From positions 1 through 64,000 of the forward strand of contig JAVYIG010001586.1 of assembly GCA_035222895.1 (NCBI GenBank): a stretch of 64,000 nt of DNA. Reading direction: 5' to 3'. How positions within the stretch are numbered: position 1 is the first letter of the stretch; every line of letters starts with the position of its first letter. Below the pieces are notes generated by a model. That model saw only the letters and a list, made by a program, of their open reading frames with translations, was not told the origin of the DNA and ran no database searches. Source of the stretch: Strongylocentrotus droebachiensis. Lineage: Eukaryota > Echinodermata > Echinoidea > Camarodonta > Strongylocentrotidae. Shown here one piece after another: positions 1-25,000 of the stretch. Both the position numbers and the translations under genes were made by a program.

Positions 1-244
1 TTCTGCAACCAACGATGTACTCTTAGGCGTACCCACCGATACACCTAACAAACTCCTTTATGTGCAGTAATTGGTGTCATGGAGGATTCCAGTATAAATT
101 CAAGCAAAGAACAGTATTTCCAGATTAAAATTTCCACCAAATAGTTTATCTAAACTATTCTATTAAATTAAATCTCTGCTGCAAAATTTGAAAGTTTATG
201 TGCATTGTCATTAATAATTGACCAAACTTTCCCGAAATTTGACC

Positions 245-592
245 GAAAGAGAATGGCGAGTTCAGGGAAGAGGTGAAACATAATTTGTGAGCGTTATAAT
301 TGTACTATGCAAATGAGAAAGAACATCAGATAACAAATGTTCCCTGAAACGCATGGCTCTTCAATGCCTTAATACTAGTATTCTAAATATGGCATGTAAC
401 ATAAAAATCGGATGGATTTTTAAGCCAAATGTTTGTGTTTTCCCCATTTACCAAGACTGGGCCAAATTTCTTATCAATTTGATGATTCCAGAAACCTTGC
501 AGTACACACCAATACGTATATGCTAGACGATCAATTCCATGTTTCTTTCACGAAGCAATCGCATGACCAGAACTCAACTTTATCTATAAACT
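245..592 (+). mobile_element. MITE, TTAAAG...GTTGAGTTCTGG family, copy A
   Basis: About 350 bp with inverted ends (GAGTTCAGGG near 258 and CCAGAACTCAACTTTATC near 567). Shares with the other copies the internal stretch CATGACCAGAACTCAACTTT and the CCAAGACTGGGCCAAATTTC segment. Lies downstream of MCM6, possibly in its 3' UTR. Confidence 0.75.
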
Positions 593-803
593 TTGGATTA
601 CAGATACATTTCAAAGCATGCACATCTGAATAAATGCCAAACATACATCAAAATATCAGGAATATAATGCAACTTTATTTCAAGCAATCACACAAACTTT
701 ATGTAGCTTTTACAAAATGCACAACTTTCATCTCCGGTGTTCTTCTGTAGCCAAACTAAACAAAGACAAAATATCTTACAAATATACATCTATCATGAAA
801 CCT

Positions 804-955
804 GGGGGCCCGTTTCACAAAAACTTGTCATCAGTGACAAATAACAGTTTTTGTTATAAGCTACTGAAATCTGGCTTCTGATTGGTTATCAGCAGATTTG
901 TCACTGATTGTTGTTCATCGTCATGAAAAGAGGCTTTGTGAAACGGGTCCCTGGT
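804..955. mobile_element. short MITE, GGGCCCGTTTCACAAA ends
   Basis: About 150 bp from GGGGGCCCGTTTCACAAA to TTTGTGAAACGGGTCCC with inverted inner words (TGTCATCAGTGACAAAT / ATTTGTCACTGA). Confidence 0.75.
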
Positions 956-1496
956 ACAAGGTTTGGAATGCCTGCTTTATGTCTCCATGAAGCGAAGAAC
1001 AAGCAGTACTAGTAATAGGTGTATGTGACAGTATTGCCAGCCTACAGCTTACAAGTATCAATAAATGATAATGCAGTACATTACATGTACCCAATCATTT
1101 TGAAGATTAACTTATGCATTTCCATCAACTCACAATAATTGAAGTTTAGTTCCAGTATGAAAAAGAAATCGACATAATTAGCATTCTATTCACATATGTA
1201 CACATACAAATAACCATATTCTGAATTTCATTCAAACTATTTTCCTTGAAATTTTCCCCCCATTTAACAGTATAATGCCATCATATTATCTGTTGAGGGA
1301 CAGAACGACCCAACTCCACGTTCAAGAGATATGCCCCTCAGGCTCTGATGTAAACAAGAATTCCTTTAGACGGATGGAGCCGATTTCCCTCCATTTTGAA
1401 AAAAAAGCAAAGTTGATCCAATTAACCAGGTTTAAAGAATATTTCACAGGAAATGTACAATCATAGTTAATCATCATATGAAAATACATTCATTAG

Positions 1497-1632
1497 GAAT
1501 AAGACATGACATGACAAATACACCAACAGTCCTTTCAGGACTACACACCCTCAAGAAAGATTACAGAGAGTCCTTATCAGGACTCCCCAATCCTCCCTCT
1601 CTCTCACATGGTGCATCCGCAAGCCTACTGTA
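1497..1632 (+). repeat. dispersed repeat with AGTCCTGAAAAGGACT words, copy 1
   Basis: ACAGTCCTTTCAGGACTACA, GAGTCCTTATCAGGACTCCC and CTCTCACATGGTGCATCCGC; matches 24845-24975 in inverse orientation. Confidence 0.75.
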
Positions 1633-1854
1633 TAAGACATGGACATGTAATTAAAGAATGCATGTCATCTCCTGACTATATCTGGACTTTGCTGCTAAGA
1701 TGACAGTATGCAAAAAATAGAAATGGAAGACAATTTGACTAATTTAAACATGCTAATTCATTCCACTATACTAGTGTTATTCATCAACATTGGAAATTGT
1801 TTTGGAAAAAGGTATTTCATTTCTCTTATGAGATCCTGGATACTGCTTTGAAGA

Positions 1855-2170
1855 TGTCATAGCTGAGAGGATTGACTGTTGCCGATGCGAGAATGGTGGG
1901 TTCAAATCCCAAGATGGCACATGTCTTTTGGAAGACATCAATTTACAACACATGCCACATTAATAATAATAATATTCTGCTTTTATATAGCGCTTTAATG
2001 GACAATGTCTCTAAGTGCTTTACAGATACCGTATATTATTACCCCGGTCGTTGGATTCAATGTATGCACATTCTCTACTCCCTGGGAGCATTCCAGCCAG
2101 GTGCCATTTTACAGACACTCACAATGCTGAGCAAACTACATTGATATTCGCATCCTACCGGGCACCCGTT
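1855..2170 (+). mobile_element. tRNA-derived SINE
   Basis: A-box-like CATAGCTGAGAGGATTGACT and B-box-like GTGGGTTCAAATCCC about 45 bp apart, then (TAA)n and the widespread tail word TTTTATATAGCGCTTTAATG. No cloverleaf acceptor pairing, so not a tRNA gene. Confidence 0.55.
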
Positions 2171-2493
2171 TAAGAGCTGGGTGTGGTGAAAAGTGGGTAC
2201 TTTGAAGATCACTTGAATGCTGTGAGCACCAAAATCGTAGATGAGCTCCAGTGAAGTAATATTGGAGCACCTTGGATGGTAGATAAAAGCACTATTTCGA
2301 GATGCAAATATTATCAATATCATAATCGGATAAAAATTCATAGTTTGTAAAGTGGGTGGAATGTCACAATAGGTTCATCCAGGTAAACCACCTATACAGA
2401 ATCGTAGCCCATCTTTGTCGCAGTCTCTCATCACCACAAGTGACATCACAACCAGTTCATATCAATTATTTAGCATCCAGTCTTCTGGGAGGC

Positions 2494-15064
<12,571 letters not shown>

Positions 15065-15237
15065 CGTTGATAAGAAATTGAACTTTCTACGTAAGAAAAC
15101 AATGCAGCAAATGATCTCTCCTAAATTGTGTTAGGGAGTCTACATAAATTTTGTATGTAAATGCACGCGAACTATTAACTACACACATGCACTTCAGCTG
15201 TCTGTACTCGAGATGGTCGAGTTTCATCGCACAGCTC

Positions 15238-15246
15238 TTTCGCGCC
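15238..15246 (-). promoter_or_regulatory. E2F-type site in the MCM6 promoter
   Basis: TTTCGCGCC on the plus strand (GGCGCGAAA on the gene strand) matches the E2F consensus TTTSSCGC and lies about 175 bp upstream of the MCM6 start codon. MCM genes are classic E2F targets that rise at G1/S. The motif is seen directly; its use is inferred from position and family knowledge. No TATA box is evident next to it. Confidence 0.6.
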
Positions 15247-15249
15247 ACG

Positions 15250-16500
15250 GCACCCATGTGATTTGTTTTGTGCGATCACATCTGAATAGCTTACTCCCTA
15301 CAATGAAAATCCTTTTTTCAGTTGTAAACACAACTTTTATACATATTTTCTCATAAAATGCATACCAATGCCTCATTTATTATTATGCATTTTAACGGAA
15401 TCACTGAAATTTAACAATCATAAATTACTAAAATAAATAAATACCAATTTTTCCTTCAAAACAAAATAATTTGAGGGAGTAACTTTTGCAATGGAACAGC
15501 AACAGGCGGGTAATTTTCACTTCTAAAACGTAGATGGCGTATGTTTAAATGGTAATTTGTGCATAAATTATCGCCAACGAATCATTTTTCTATCACTATT
15601 TGCTTACCAAAGAATTCATGACTCAAACATAGTCATTGATATGTATGTAAGGAAGTAATATCAAGAAGCTTTAGAGTAATTGAGCCACTTTACAGCTTGA
15701 CTTGTTAATATCTTCTACATTATATAGTTTAGTATCATTTTTGTATTCATAAAATAAATTTAACTTGTAATCAATGTCGTTGTAAAAAACAAAAAGGTTT
15801 TATGATACACTGTTTATCTAATTTTATATTTTATATCACAAGTAGTGTACTCTTTCACAAGTTTATGGTTGTTGTTGTTCTTTGTACTCTCATATGCCGT
15901 AAGGGGTCGAAAGATCAACTCGACTCAACTCAACAAAACTTTGACCAGAATTTAGAAATCAACTCAACAAATGAACTTTAATCAGATTGAAGGGGAATGT
16001 TGGATGAAGTGTAACTAAAATCATAAAAATGCTGTTTACCATTTCAAAATTACAATGAAGTTATCTTGCAACATTATAAAAGCAGGATTTATATTGTCGG
16101 AATATAAAGGGTACTCTTGGAAAAGGATAGTAGTTACATATAGATTAGACTGTGCCTGAAAGACAAAATAATGAAAAGAAATAGGCCTACCAAAGTAGAA
16201 ACAGTGGTGAAAGAAATAGGGAGAAAGAGCAGGGAAAAGGAAAGAATGATTATTTTAGCACTTTGCACCCACCCTTTATTTCATAGATTTGTTCTCTCCC
16301 ATTACTTCAAGTAAGATTGGTGCCCCAAGCAGTCCCAAACCACCCCCTCCCTCCAACACTGTTGCCCCCTTCCTCAATTACTGGTCCCATGCTATGCCAC
16401 TGTTTACAAGGGAGAGACAGGAGTATGCAAACCATATTAAAAGTAAATATAAACTTTTTTGACAAGAAACAAATAAGACTGTGTGTGGCATCATGCTTTC
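15250..16500. other. intergenic, nothing recognised
   Basis: AT-rich DNA between the MCM6 promoter and the end of the left ECE-like gene. No repeat or coding signal seen. Confidence 0.5.
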
Positions 16501-16506
16501 TTTAAA

Positions 16507-19043
16507 TTTATTCCAAAAATATATATACAAGCAAAAACAACAAAAGTATATATATATGCATATTAGTTGTACACTGGCAAATACAACGTAAATACATAAT
16601 ATCACACTGCACATTTTAAATGAGCTTGGGCTACATTGCAAATCCCAGCACCAATTACCCCACCAAATATATACAAATTAAGATGCAATAAAATCATAAA
16701 ATCATATAGAGATCAAAGAAATAACAAATATATTTTTGTAATTCTTCCAGTCAGTAACCAAGCAATAACTTCAAAAAGGCTAATTATGAAGAAAAAAGAA
16801 GGAAAATAAAAACATTTTCAAGATTAAACAAAAGTGTGAAATTTATCATTTTACTTTTACATTTTCCATTGTTTCAAAGACCATAAACTTTGAAGTATCA
16901 AAGAAATATTTGTTCTTTTAATTCACTGTAACTCAAATATGCTGCATTGGTGTAAGATTGGAAGACTATGCATCGACTGACCTTCACACAGTGTTTAGTA
17001 ATACTTTCTAGACACACATACCTGCTGATTGTAACAAAAACAAAGCATATGATAGTTGCAAATCAAATTAACATCTCTTAGATCATTCCTTTTTGATCTG
17101 GATTTCCCTTTAACAATAGATTTAGGGGAAAGAATAATCAAATCAAAAAACGATCTTCACAGTTTGGGCAGTGAAAAGTTGCACAAAATTAATCATTTCT
17201 ATTTTCTTTTTTAGTACAAAACACTAAGCTCTCTGCAGGCAAGAAATTGGTTTGCAAAATTGTGCATTTTTCTAGGATGTTGATTCTACATTGTCTAATT
17301 TCTGAGAAGACGCTGATATAAATTGACCTGATGTTTTTTAAATCCGCTCTGTTCGGAGGAAAGTTATACATGTATAAATATAAGTATGGCTAAACACATG
17401 AAAAATAACTTGTGGTTTCAAAGCATCTGTCAAAGTGAAATATTCCTATATGTATACTAGCAAAGAGACAGAAAAACAAGGCTTTGAATATAGGGCTGTC
17501 ACTGATTTGATCTCATAATGTCTTGTCTCTTCTAAAAGACATACATAAATCTTTTTTGCAATACTGAATTCTTACTTCCTTCGAGAAAATAATTCCCAGA
17601 AAGATAAAGTCAGGTAATAATATATCAGAAATATATACATTTCTGAATTAACTTTGAAGACCAACAAAAGGACGGGAATTAACTTTTCACCCTGATCAGA
17701 AGAGTGAATACAAAACACAAAAATATAAAACAGCATGAAAGAATATTGAAATCAGGCTCAACTTTCTTGATAAAACTTTTGATATTTGTTGAAAATATTT
17801 TGAGCTGGTTAATTAAATGACCAGACACAGCAAACACACATACAAAAAAACTTTAGTGATAAAGCTACATGTATTCATAGATAACAAAATATACAACGTA
17901 GACTCATTTTACTTCAATCTAAATGACTACACAAAGAATACGTAGACATTTGCTTTGGCCTATAGATTCACACTTTAAACACAGAGCATAATTATGCTAA
18001 TTTCAAGATGTAAACCATTTCCCCATCATACAGAGCGTTTCAAAACAAAATTAACTTTGTTGTAAATCATGCAACAATTTTTAAATACCAGGTACAGAAA
18101 TATTAAAGGCACACTATTTCTGTCTGTAAATATCATTTTGTTATATCATTCAATATAGAATATAAAAAAACACTCTTTGATATAGTACTGCTTTATCAGT
18201 GTAATGTAAGGTGAAAATCTGGAAAAGAAATCATTACAGGTACTTTCAAACTGAATGTAAAGCTAGAATACACAAAAACTGTCATGCAAAGCAGATTTCT
18301 GTTTATATCTCTGTACACTACATACATACCGTAATTCATTCATAATACTCTTACACTCATAAAGCAAATTCCTGTTTGGCACTTCTGCTTCATCATAGAT
18401 AAAAGATGTATTAAATATGAATTACTTAACAACTACAATATTTTTAGACGAAACAAATTTGTTCTTCTTCTTCAGAAGTGTCATGATTTGGAATGATGGA
18501 ATTCAATGTAATAAGATGAACAATGAAAAAAGGCACTGTGATTGATAACATTTTTTTTACGAACTTGAGTTGTGAAACATTTTTATAAACTTGGTGGCAT
18601 TGTAAACATGATCATGACAATATATTTTCCACAAGGCAATGAAAAATAGGGTAGTTTGAATTCTTGTACATAAAGCTGTTCATTTCATTAATAGCAATAC
18701 TAAGTAGACAAATCATAGTCAATAATATCCACTTCTTAAAATATGACATTGTAAACCGACCATTGAAAGCTAAAAGGGCAATACATCTATGTAAAAAATA
18801 TGTATAATTCAGTGCCCTTTTGGCTTTCAACAGATGATATCATTGCTATTTCAATGTATATCACTTTAACACACTGATAGTGTAAAAGTCTAAATATAAC
18901 CCCAAAATGTAAGTCTATTACAGAAATTCTTGGAATATTCCCTTTTTCCAAAGCAAAAAGACACTATAGTTTTCTTGCACACTTATTTCCTAAAGCTCTC
19001 TTAGACTCTCTTTAATATTGGCAATTCTTCAGCTTTTTGTCGT
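16507..19043 (-). other. probable long 3' UTR of the left ECE-like gene
   Basis: AT-rich, repeat-poor stretch directly downstream of the TGA of the left M13 gene, with no coding signal on either strand. An AATAAA on the minus strand at 16512-16507 and a second near 16277-16272 are possible poly(A) signals. A 2.5-kb untranslated exon is plausible, but this is inference only. Confidence 0.3.
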
Positions 19044-22000
19044 TCACCAAACTTCACATTTCTTTGGCGGGTTCATTGGAGTCCCTGATGGACAGTTGAA
19101 GACATCTGAAAACACCGGCATGTTTGACACAGCACCATTAACCCTGTATGATAATGGAGCAAACACGGAAATCAATTATCAGCTATAGATAAAATAAAAC
19201 GACAGAGTAGAATGTATGAGTAATATCTTCAAATAATGTTCCTTTTGTCATCTCTGCACACATTCACTGCTCATATGGAAGGTAAATTCTGTTGTTCATA
19301 AATGTTAGTTTATTTTTACATAAGGGTAGTTTAGATTTGTTCATTATTAGGTAAATGTTTACTTGAAATGGCTGAACTATCAATGAAACAAAGACTTTAA
19401 ACTCAGATTCTTACATACTTTTGGAAACGAGTGTATCGTATTCTAATAGTAATGGCACAAAAATATGTGCAAATTCATGCAACTTAATATATGAAATCAT
19501 TACAATTCAGTTGAGGCATTTCTCAAACTGTATGACCTATAATATACTTCTGTTTTGGTGGTACTCAGGCTATCCATGTGGCTGTTTCAATACTCAGAGT
19601 TTACATATTCTCAACTTTTCATGTGTAATCCTAGCACAATTAACCAAAAAAATTAGGCATTGTGCCATTGTAACATTTTGCTACACTATACAATGGTTGG
19701 CTTTCAGCACCGTTTACACGGAACAGTAAACAGACTTTAAAAAAATATCACACACAGCGGTTCAAAGATCCATTCTGCAAGTAACTGAGTGACAAAGAGG
19801 AGTGTAAAAGTGGTGGAGTGCTGAACAAATATGCACTATGCTCATGTCATTTTATTTTCCTGCAGAATTTTTTTTTTTCACAGTGGTTTCTTAACCCATT
19901 AGCGTCTAAAGATTTCGAAAAAATGGCTTTTACTCACTGAAAGACGTTGCAAAATTGATCTCATTTTGACATTTTTCTGAACAATATGAAACATGCGCTA
20001 TTTTTCATTGCAGAATCCTATCGTAAGGATTACGCACGTATAACATTAAGGGTAGATCCTAGAATGGATACTATAGCGTGTTGAAACGGACGGGCGGTTT
20101 CGGGAGGTTTAGTTGCGATTGGGTTAATCTTGTTTAAAAAGGACTCTGATGGAAATCCCAAACCCTCACCTGAACTTCTCAGCTGTATGCGTATCCGTCA
20201 GGATGGACATCTCCGCACTCTGAGGAGTAGCATAGGTACACCACACCTGGCTGAAGCCCACGAAGAAGAGCTGATCCTCAGACATACCCAGTCCACTCAG
20301 CAGACCCATGGTGTCGTTGAACGTCTCGCGCCACTGCTGATAGGCCTGGTATGCGAGCTTCAGACCGCCGTTATCTGCGATGTTTTCACCTAGTGTGAAC
20401 ACACCATCCACCTGCCACAAGAAGAAAGTAGTTGCACATTTATATAGCACATGATGTGAATAGGTACTACAATGGTTTGTACAATGATAGCGTTATTACC
20501 CTTGGGGGGTGTTCACAAAGATCCTAAATTGAACTTATTTCTATGTTGGACTTAACAATTATGGAAGCTGTTAGCATCTTAGAAAATATTTTGTAAAAGT
20601 TATTTTAAAATGCATAAAATGTTGATTCAAATCATTCATATTTTCTATTATTAAGGTTAATGCATGTTAATAGCTAAGTCTAAAATACTTGAATTTTTGC
20701 TTTTAAATACATTTTATTTTAAGGCTACAAATGGCTCTCCATAATTTTTAAGTCCAACTTAGAGTTAAGTTCTGATCAACTATCTTTGTGAGCACCCCCC
20801 AAGTCACTGAATTTAAGGCCTGTATAAACGTTCACGACATCTCCACCCCTTATGAAGTATTCTAAATATGCAATCCGAAGGGTATTTTATATAGCGCTTC
20901 TAACAGGTACCCATTCTCTCAGGGTGTGAGTCACAATGTTCACTAATGTCTTGCCATTGGAAATTAGTGCCAATGCTGAGACTCAAACACAAACCCTGTA
21001 GTTCAGTGGTCCGGTGATGTATCAACTAGACCATAACACCTCTACAAAGTAAGACTTTAATATGTATAAGAATGACAAATTCCTTGAAATGTGATACCTT
21101 CAATAGCATAAACACAGAACTTAACCTTTGTAAATCTACTACTTTCTTAAAACATAATACTGTTTGTTCACAGCTATAAGGGCATTATGAGTTATGAGTA
21201 AATGAGTTAACAGTTTTCGGGCTCCAAACAGATAATATCTGTTTTGTTTTTGCTTCTTTATTTATCAAAACCAAAATCATCATCAGGGAAACCTCTTTTG
21301 CAGAGAACTAAAAATAATTGACTTACATGTTTATCCCCAATCTTATAGCTTGAGTACTGGTCTACCATACAGTCCGTCTTGTTCTTATAGGCTATAGCGG
21401 AGGCGTTACCCCACCAGTCTCTCAGGTTCCCATCCTTGTCAAACTCACGACCATGGTTATCAAAACCATGGGTCAACTCATGACCCATCACCATTCCAAT
21501 GCCACCAAAGTTCATTGACCTGCAAATAGAAACATCTCATCATTTTAAAGGATTGTGTATAATCTGTGTTCAACTTTAATACAGTTGAACTTTAATGCAT
21601 TTTTGTATCAAATTTTTTTTTCATCTCCACTAGACTAATAAAATTCTATAACAAATTAACAGTCAACTGGACAAATGGTCGTCTTAAAGAGCTGGAGCCA
21701 TTTGACCGATGCAGATAATGATAAGTTTAACTGAATTTGGTTCACAAATCAGTCCCCTGAAGTTTATGTGGAGCACTGATTGTATATTATACAACTGATC
21801 AAATAAAATAATCGCTCAAGGTTCCATGAATCACCCAAGTGACCTTCAATCCCACTTTTCTCAGATCAGTGGCATATCCAATACCTTAAACACACAGACT
21901 TCAGGAAACTGATTTGGGAATGATTTACGATTAAAATGAGACATGAACTTTGGAAATACAGTTTTGTAATGTTTCATCCCTTCATTGCATCTCAAAAAAG

Positions 22001-25000
22001 ATAAAAAGAAAAAATCTGACTTGTCCAGCAAATGAATGAACAGAAGTACTCTAATCATCGTTTCATCTCAAGGACAAACAGCATGTCATTGCCCTCTTCA
22101 ATGTCTTTGGATGAGATAGTGAAGAGGGCAACCATGTTTAAACCATTGCCTACTGGAACCGGATGGCTCCTGTGTTAAGTCTATGAGAGTGAGAAAATGC
22201 AGTAGTGAACGGGTTAATACTTACATTGGGCGTGATACATCATAGAATGGAGCCTGGAGTATACCGGAAGGGAAGACTATCTCATTGAATGTTGCTGAGT
22301 AGTAAGCATTCACCTCTGACGGTCCCATGTGCCATCTACGTTTCATATTGAAGAGAGGCATAGGATCAAGAGTAGTTCAACAAATTCAAACACACAGTTT
22401 GTTTTGTTTCTTCTTTGATAAGGAAATAGAAGAAACTGTAATAGAGATTTGAGACAAAGACTATGTGATGGCTCAATTAAGCCACTAGTACTGACATCAT
22501 GCTAGCTGCATGGCTCATGAAATGGTAGGGGAAGAGAATTGATAAAGCGACATCCTGGTATTTAGTAGATTATGACTGTCCTGTTCTTGGTTTTGAAAAA
22601 CTGGTTTAAGTAATGCTATGGTAGGTATACCGTATTTGCCGGCGTAAAGGCCGCAGTATTTTTGGAAGAGAAAATATCAAAAAGTTGGGGTGCGGCCTTT
22701 ACGGCGAAACAGAAAAAAAAAAGAAAAAAAAAGAAGTCAAAACCAGCACGAATTTGTACATATGGGACTAGATCTACGAATGGTACAATAACTATACACT
22801 TCCACACATCTTCCGACAATTTCATCTTGCATTGTTGACATGAAGACGAAAATAAACTTCCAAAAAACAACATCTGCCGATAGATTTTGATCTAAGTTTG
22901 TGCCAATGCATTGCAAAAGTAAAAGAAGGGCCCGTTTAACGGAGCTATACCGCGAAGCATCCAGCACGCGAAGTCGCCATTTTCAATCCATTTCAATGAC
23001 TACATCACAGAAAACTTCAGTGTATGGTATCAGTGCGTGATGGCCGAGCGGTTTAAGGCCGTTATTTTAGTCACATCAACATTTGTACGCAAGAGATCGA
23101 GTCCCGACTTTGGCAAAAGATTTTATTATTTTTTTTTTTTTTAAATGTCAAAATCGGGGGTGCGGCCTATACGGCGCTGCGGCCTTATCGCCGGCGAATA
23201 CGGTAATCAAACTAACCATTTTAAACCATTCTTTCATGGCTAATGATGATTCACTGCATTGAAATCTTGTAGCCAACCGTGGCCCAAACATTGTGTGTAC
23301 CGTATTTGCCAGCGATAAGACCGCAGTGCCGTATAGGCCGCACCCCCAACTTTGACATTTTGTAGAGGGAAAAAAAAAAAAAAAAAAAAAACGGACCAAA
23401 CAAAATGATCGTAGTTTTCTTGTAGAACACTCTTTTTTTTTTACAAACTGATACCAAATTCATCAATATTCTTATAAATTTACAAGAAGTTAACCTAAAA
23501 AATAATCGTAATTTAGCAGATCTTCATCGACTTTTAAGCTATAGTACTGTATCGCACGCAGATTTGGTATCCTACAATACCCCTACCTCGATGTGCGGTG
23601 TGAACCGGAATAGCGTTTTTCGACCTGCACAGTTGCGTTGCGCGGCAGCTAGCTCCGTAAGTAACGGCCTGTCCCTTTTTTTTTACTTTTTGGCGATGCT
23701 TGAATGGTACGGACTTAGATCTATCTCTATCGGCAGATTTTATTAGAAAAATAATTTTTTTCGTCTTCATGTCAACTATGCAACATAAAATTGTCGGTAA
23801 GTTGTGTGGAGTTATTCTAGAATTGTCCTGTACCGTTGTCTAGTCATGCTACCGTTCATATAGTCCCATACGTGCAAATGGACGTGATGTTTTGACCGCT
23901 GAATTTTGTTGTTGTAGCGTAAAGGCCGCACCCCGACTTTTGGATATTTTTCTTCCAAAAACACTGCGGCCTTATCGCCGGCAAATACGGTAGGTCAATT
24001 GCAGAATTTTCATTGCCTATTCAAAATAACAACATTATCAAATGGACCTGGATTCAATGAAAATTCATCAAATTCATTCACCACATTTTCAGCAATTTAA
24101 TCATACTTTTGACATAGTTTTTTAATTTAATATTATGAAACAGCACATACTCAGTCTTGTCAACTGGCTCATCAAGAAGGCCCCTCAAGTATTGCAGAGA
24201 ATAATGCCCGACATTCATGGCATTCTGGAATACACTCGATGCTGTTATGTTTATCTGAAAAATGAGAAATAAATACAATTACGGTACAGAAGACACATAC
24301 AGTGGAAATAATAATTAAGAAAGGAAAATTCACAAAGTTTTTCTGTATATCCTGGTATATGTATCTGTAAATATGTGGATATGGTAGCGGTCTATGACAT
24401 GATCAAATTCTCAGACAGTCCTACTAAAACACCAAAACCAGTTTGAAGTTGGTGAATGATATGAAGTCGCACAGATTCATGGAACTAAATGGTTGACTTT
24501 TACAGCAAAAAATGCCACAGAACATTTTGCCCATGCTTCTAATTTTTAATATGTTATAAGATTATAATCCTGAGCATAATCCTGGACTGTGGATAACAAT
24601 GCATATCGAGTACCTGCCACATCACTAATCAATGTCCTTTGGCAAGATTTTTCCTTGTTTAACCAAGGTGAATCACAAAGGCATCGATAAGAATAATTTC
24701 CTTGAGTGCCACAGCACCTTATCAGAGCAGAAGGGCTAAAGCTGGGCAAAGCTTTTCAGAGCTCTTTCAGCTGTATGACGTGATATGCCCAATACAAGAG
24801 TTAACCATTAATATTATTGGTATGTCAACATTCAACAAGGGGTAGGTTTACAGTAGGCTTGCGGGTACACCATGTGTGAGAGAGAGAGGGAGTCCTGAAA
24901 AGGACTCTCGGTAATCTTTCTAGAGGGTGTGTAGTCCTGAAAAGGACTGTTGTTGTAGTCTTGAAGGGGTAGGTTGGAAGGTAGTTTCCCATCTTCTTCA

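Larger units (their letters stand above)
1..2493. other. MCM6 3' flank, repeats only
   Basis: Apart from the MITEs at 245 and 804, the repeat at 1497 and the SINE at 1855, nothing recognisable. The proximal part is probably MCM6 3' UTR; no confident poly(A) signal was chosen. Confidence 0.5.

Noticed and set aside
23037-23112. Possible tRNA-Leu/Ser gene
   Set aside because: Only a tRNA-like head inside a TIR element; no closing acceptor stem.
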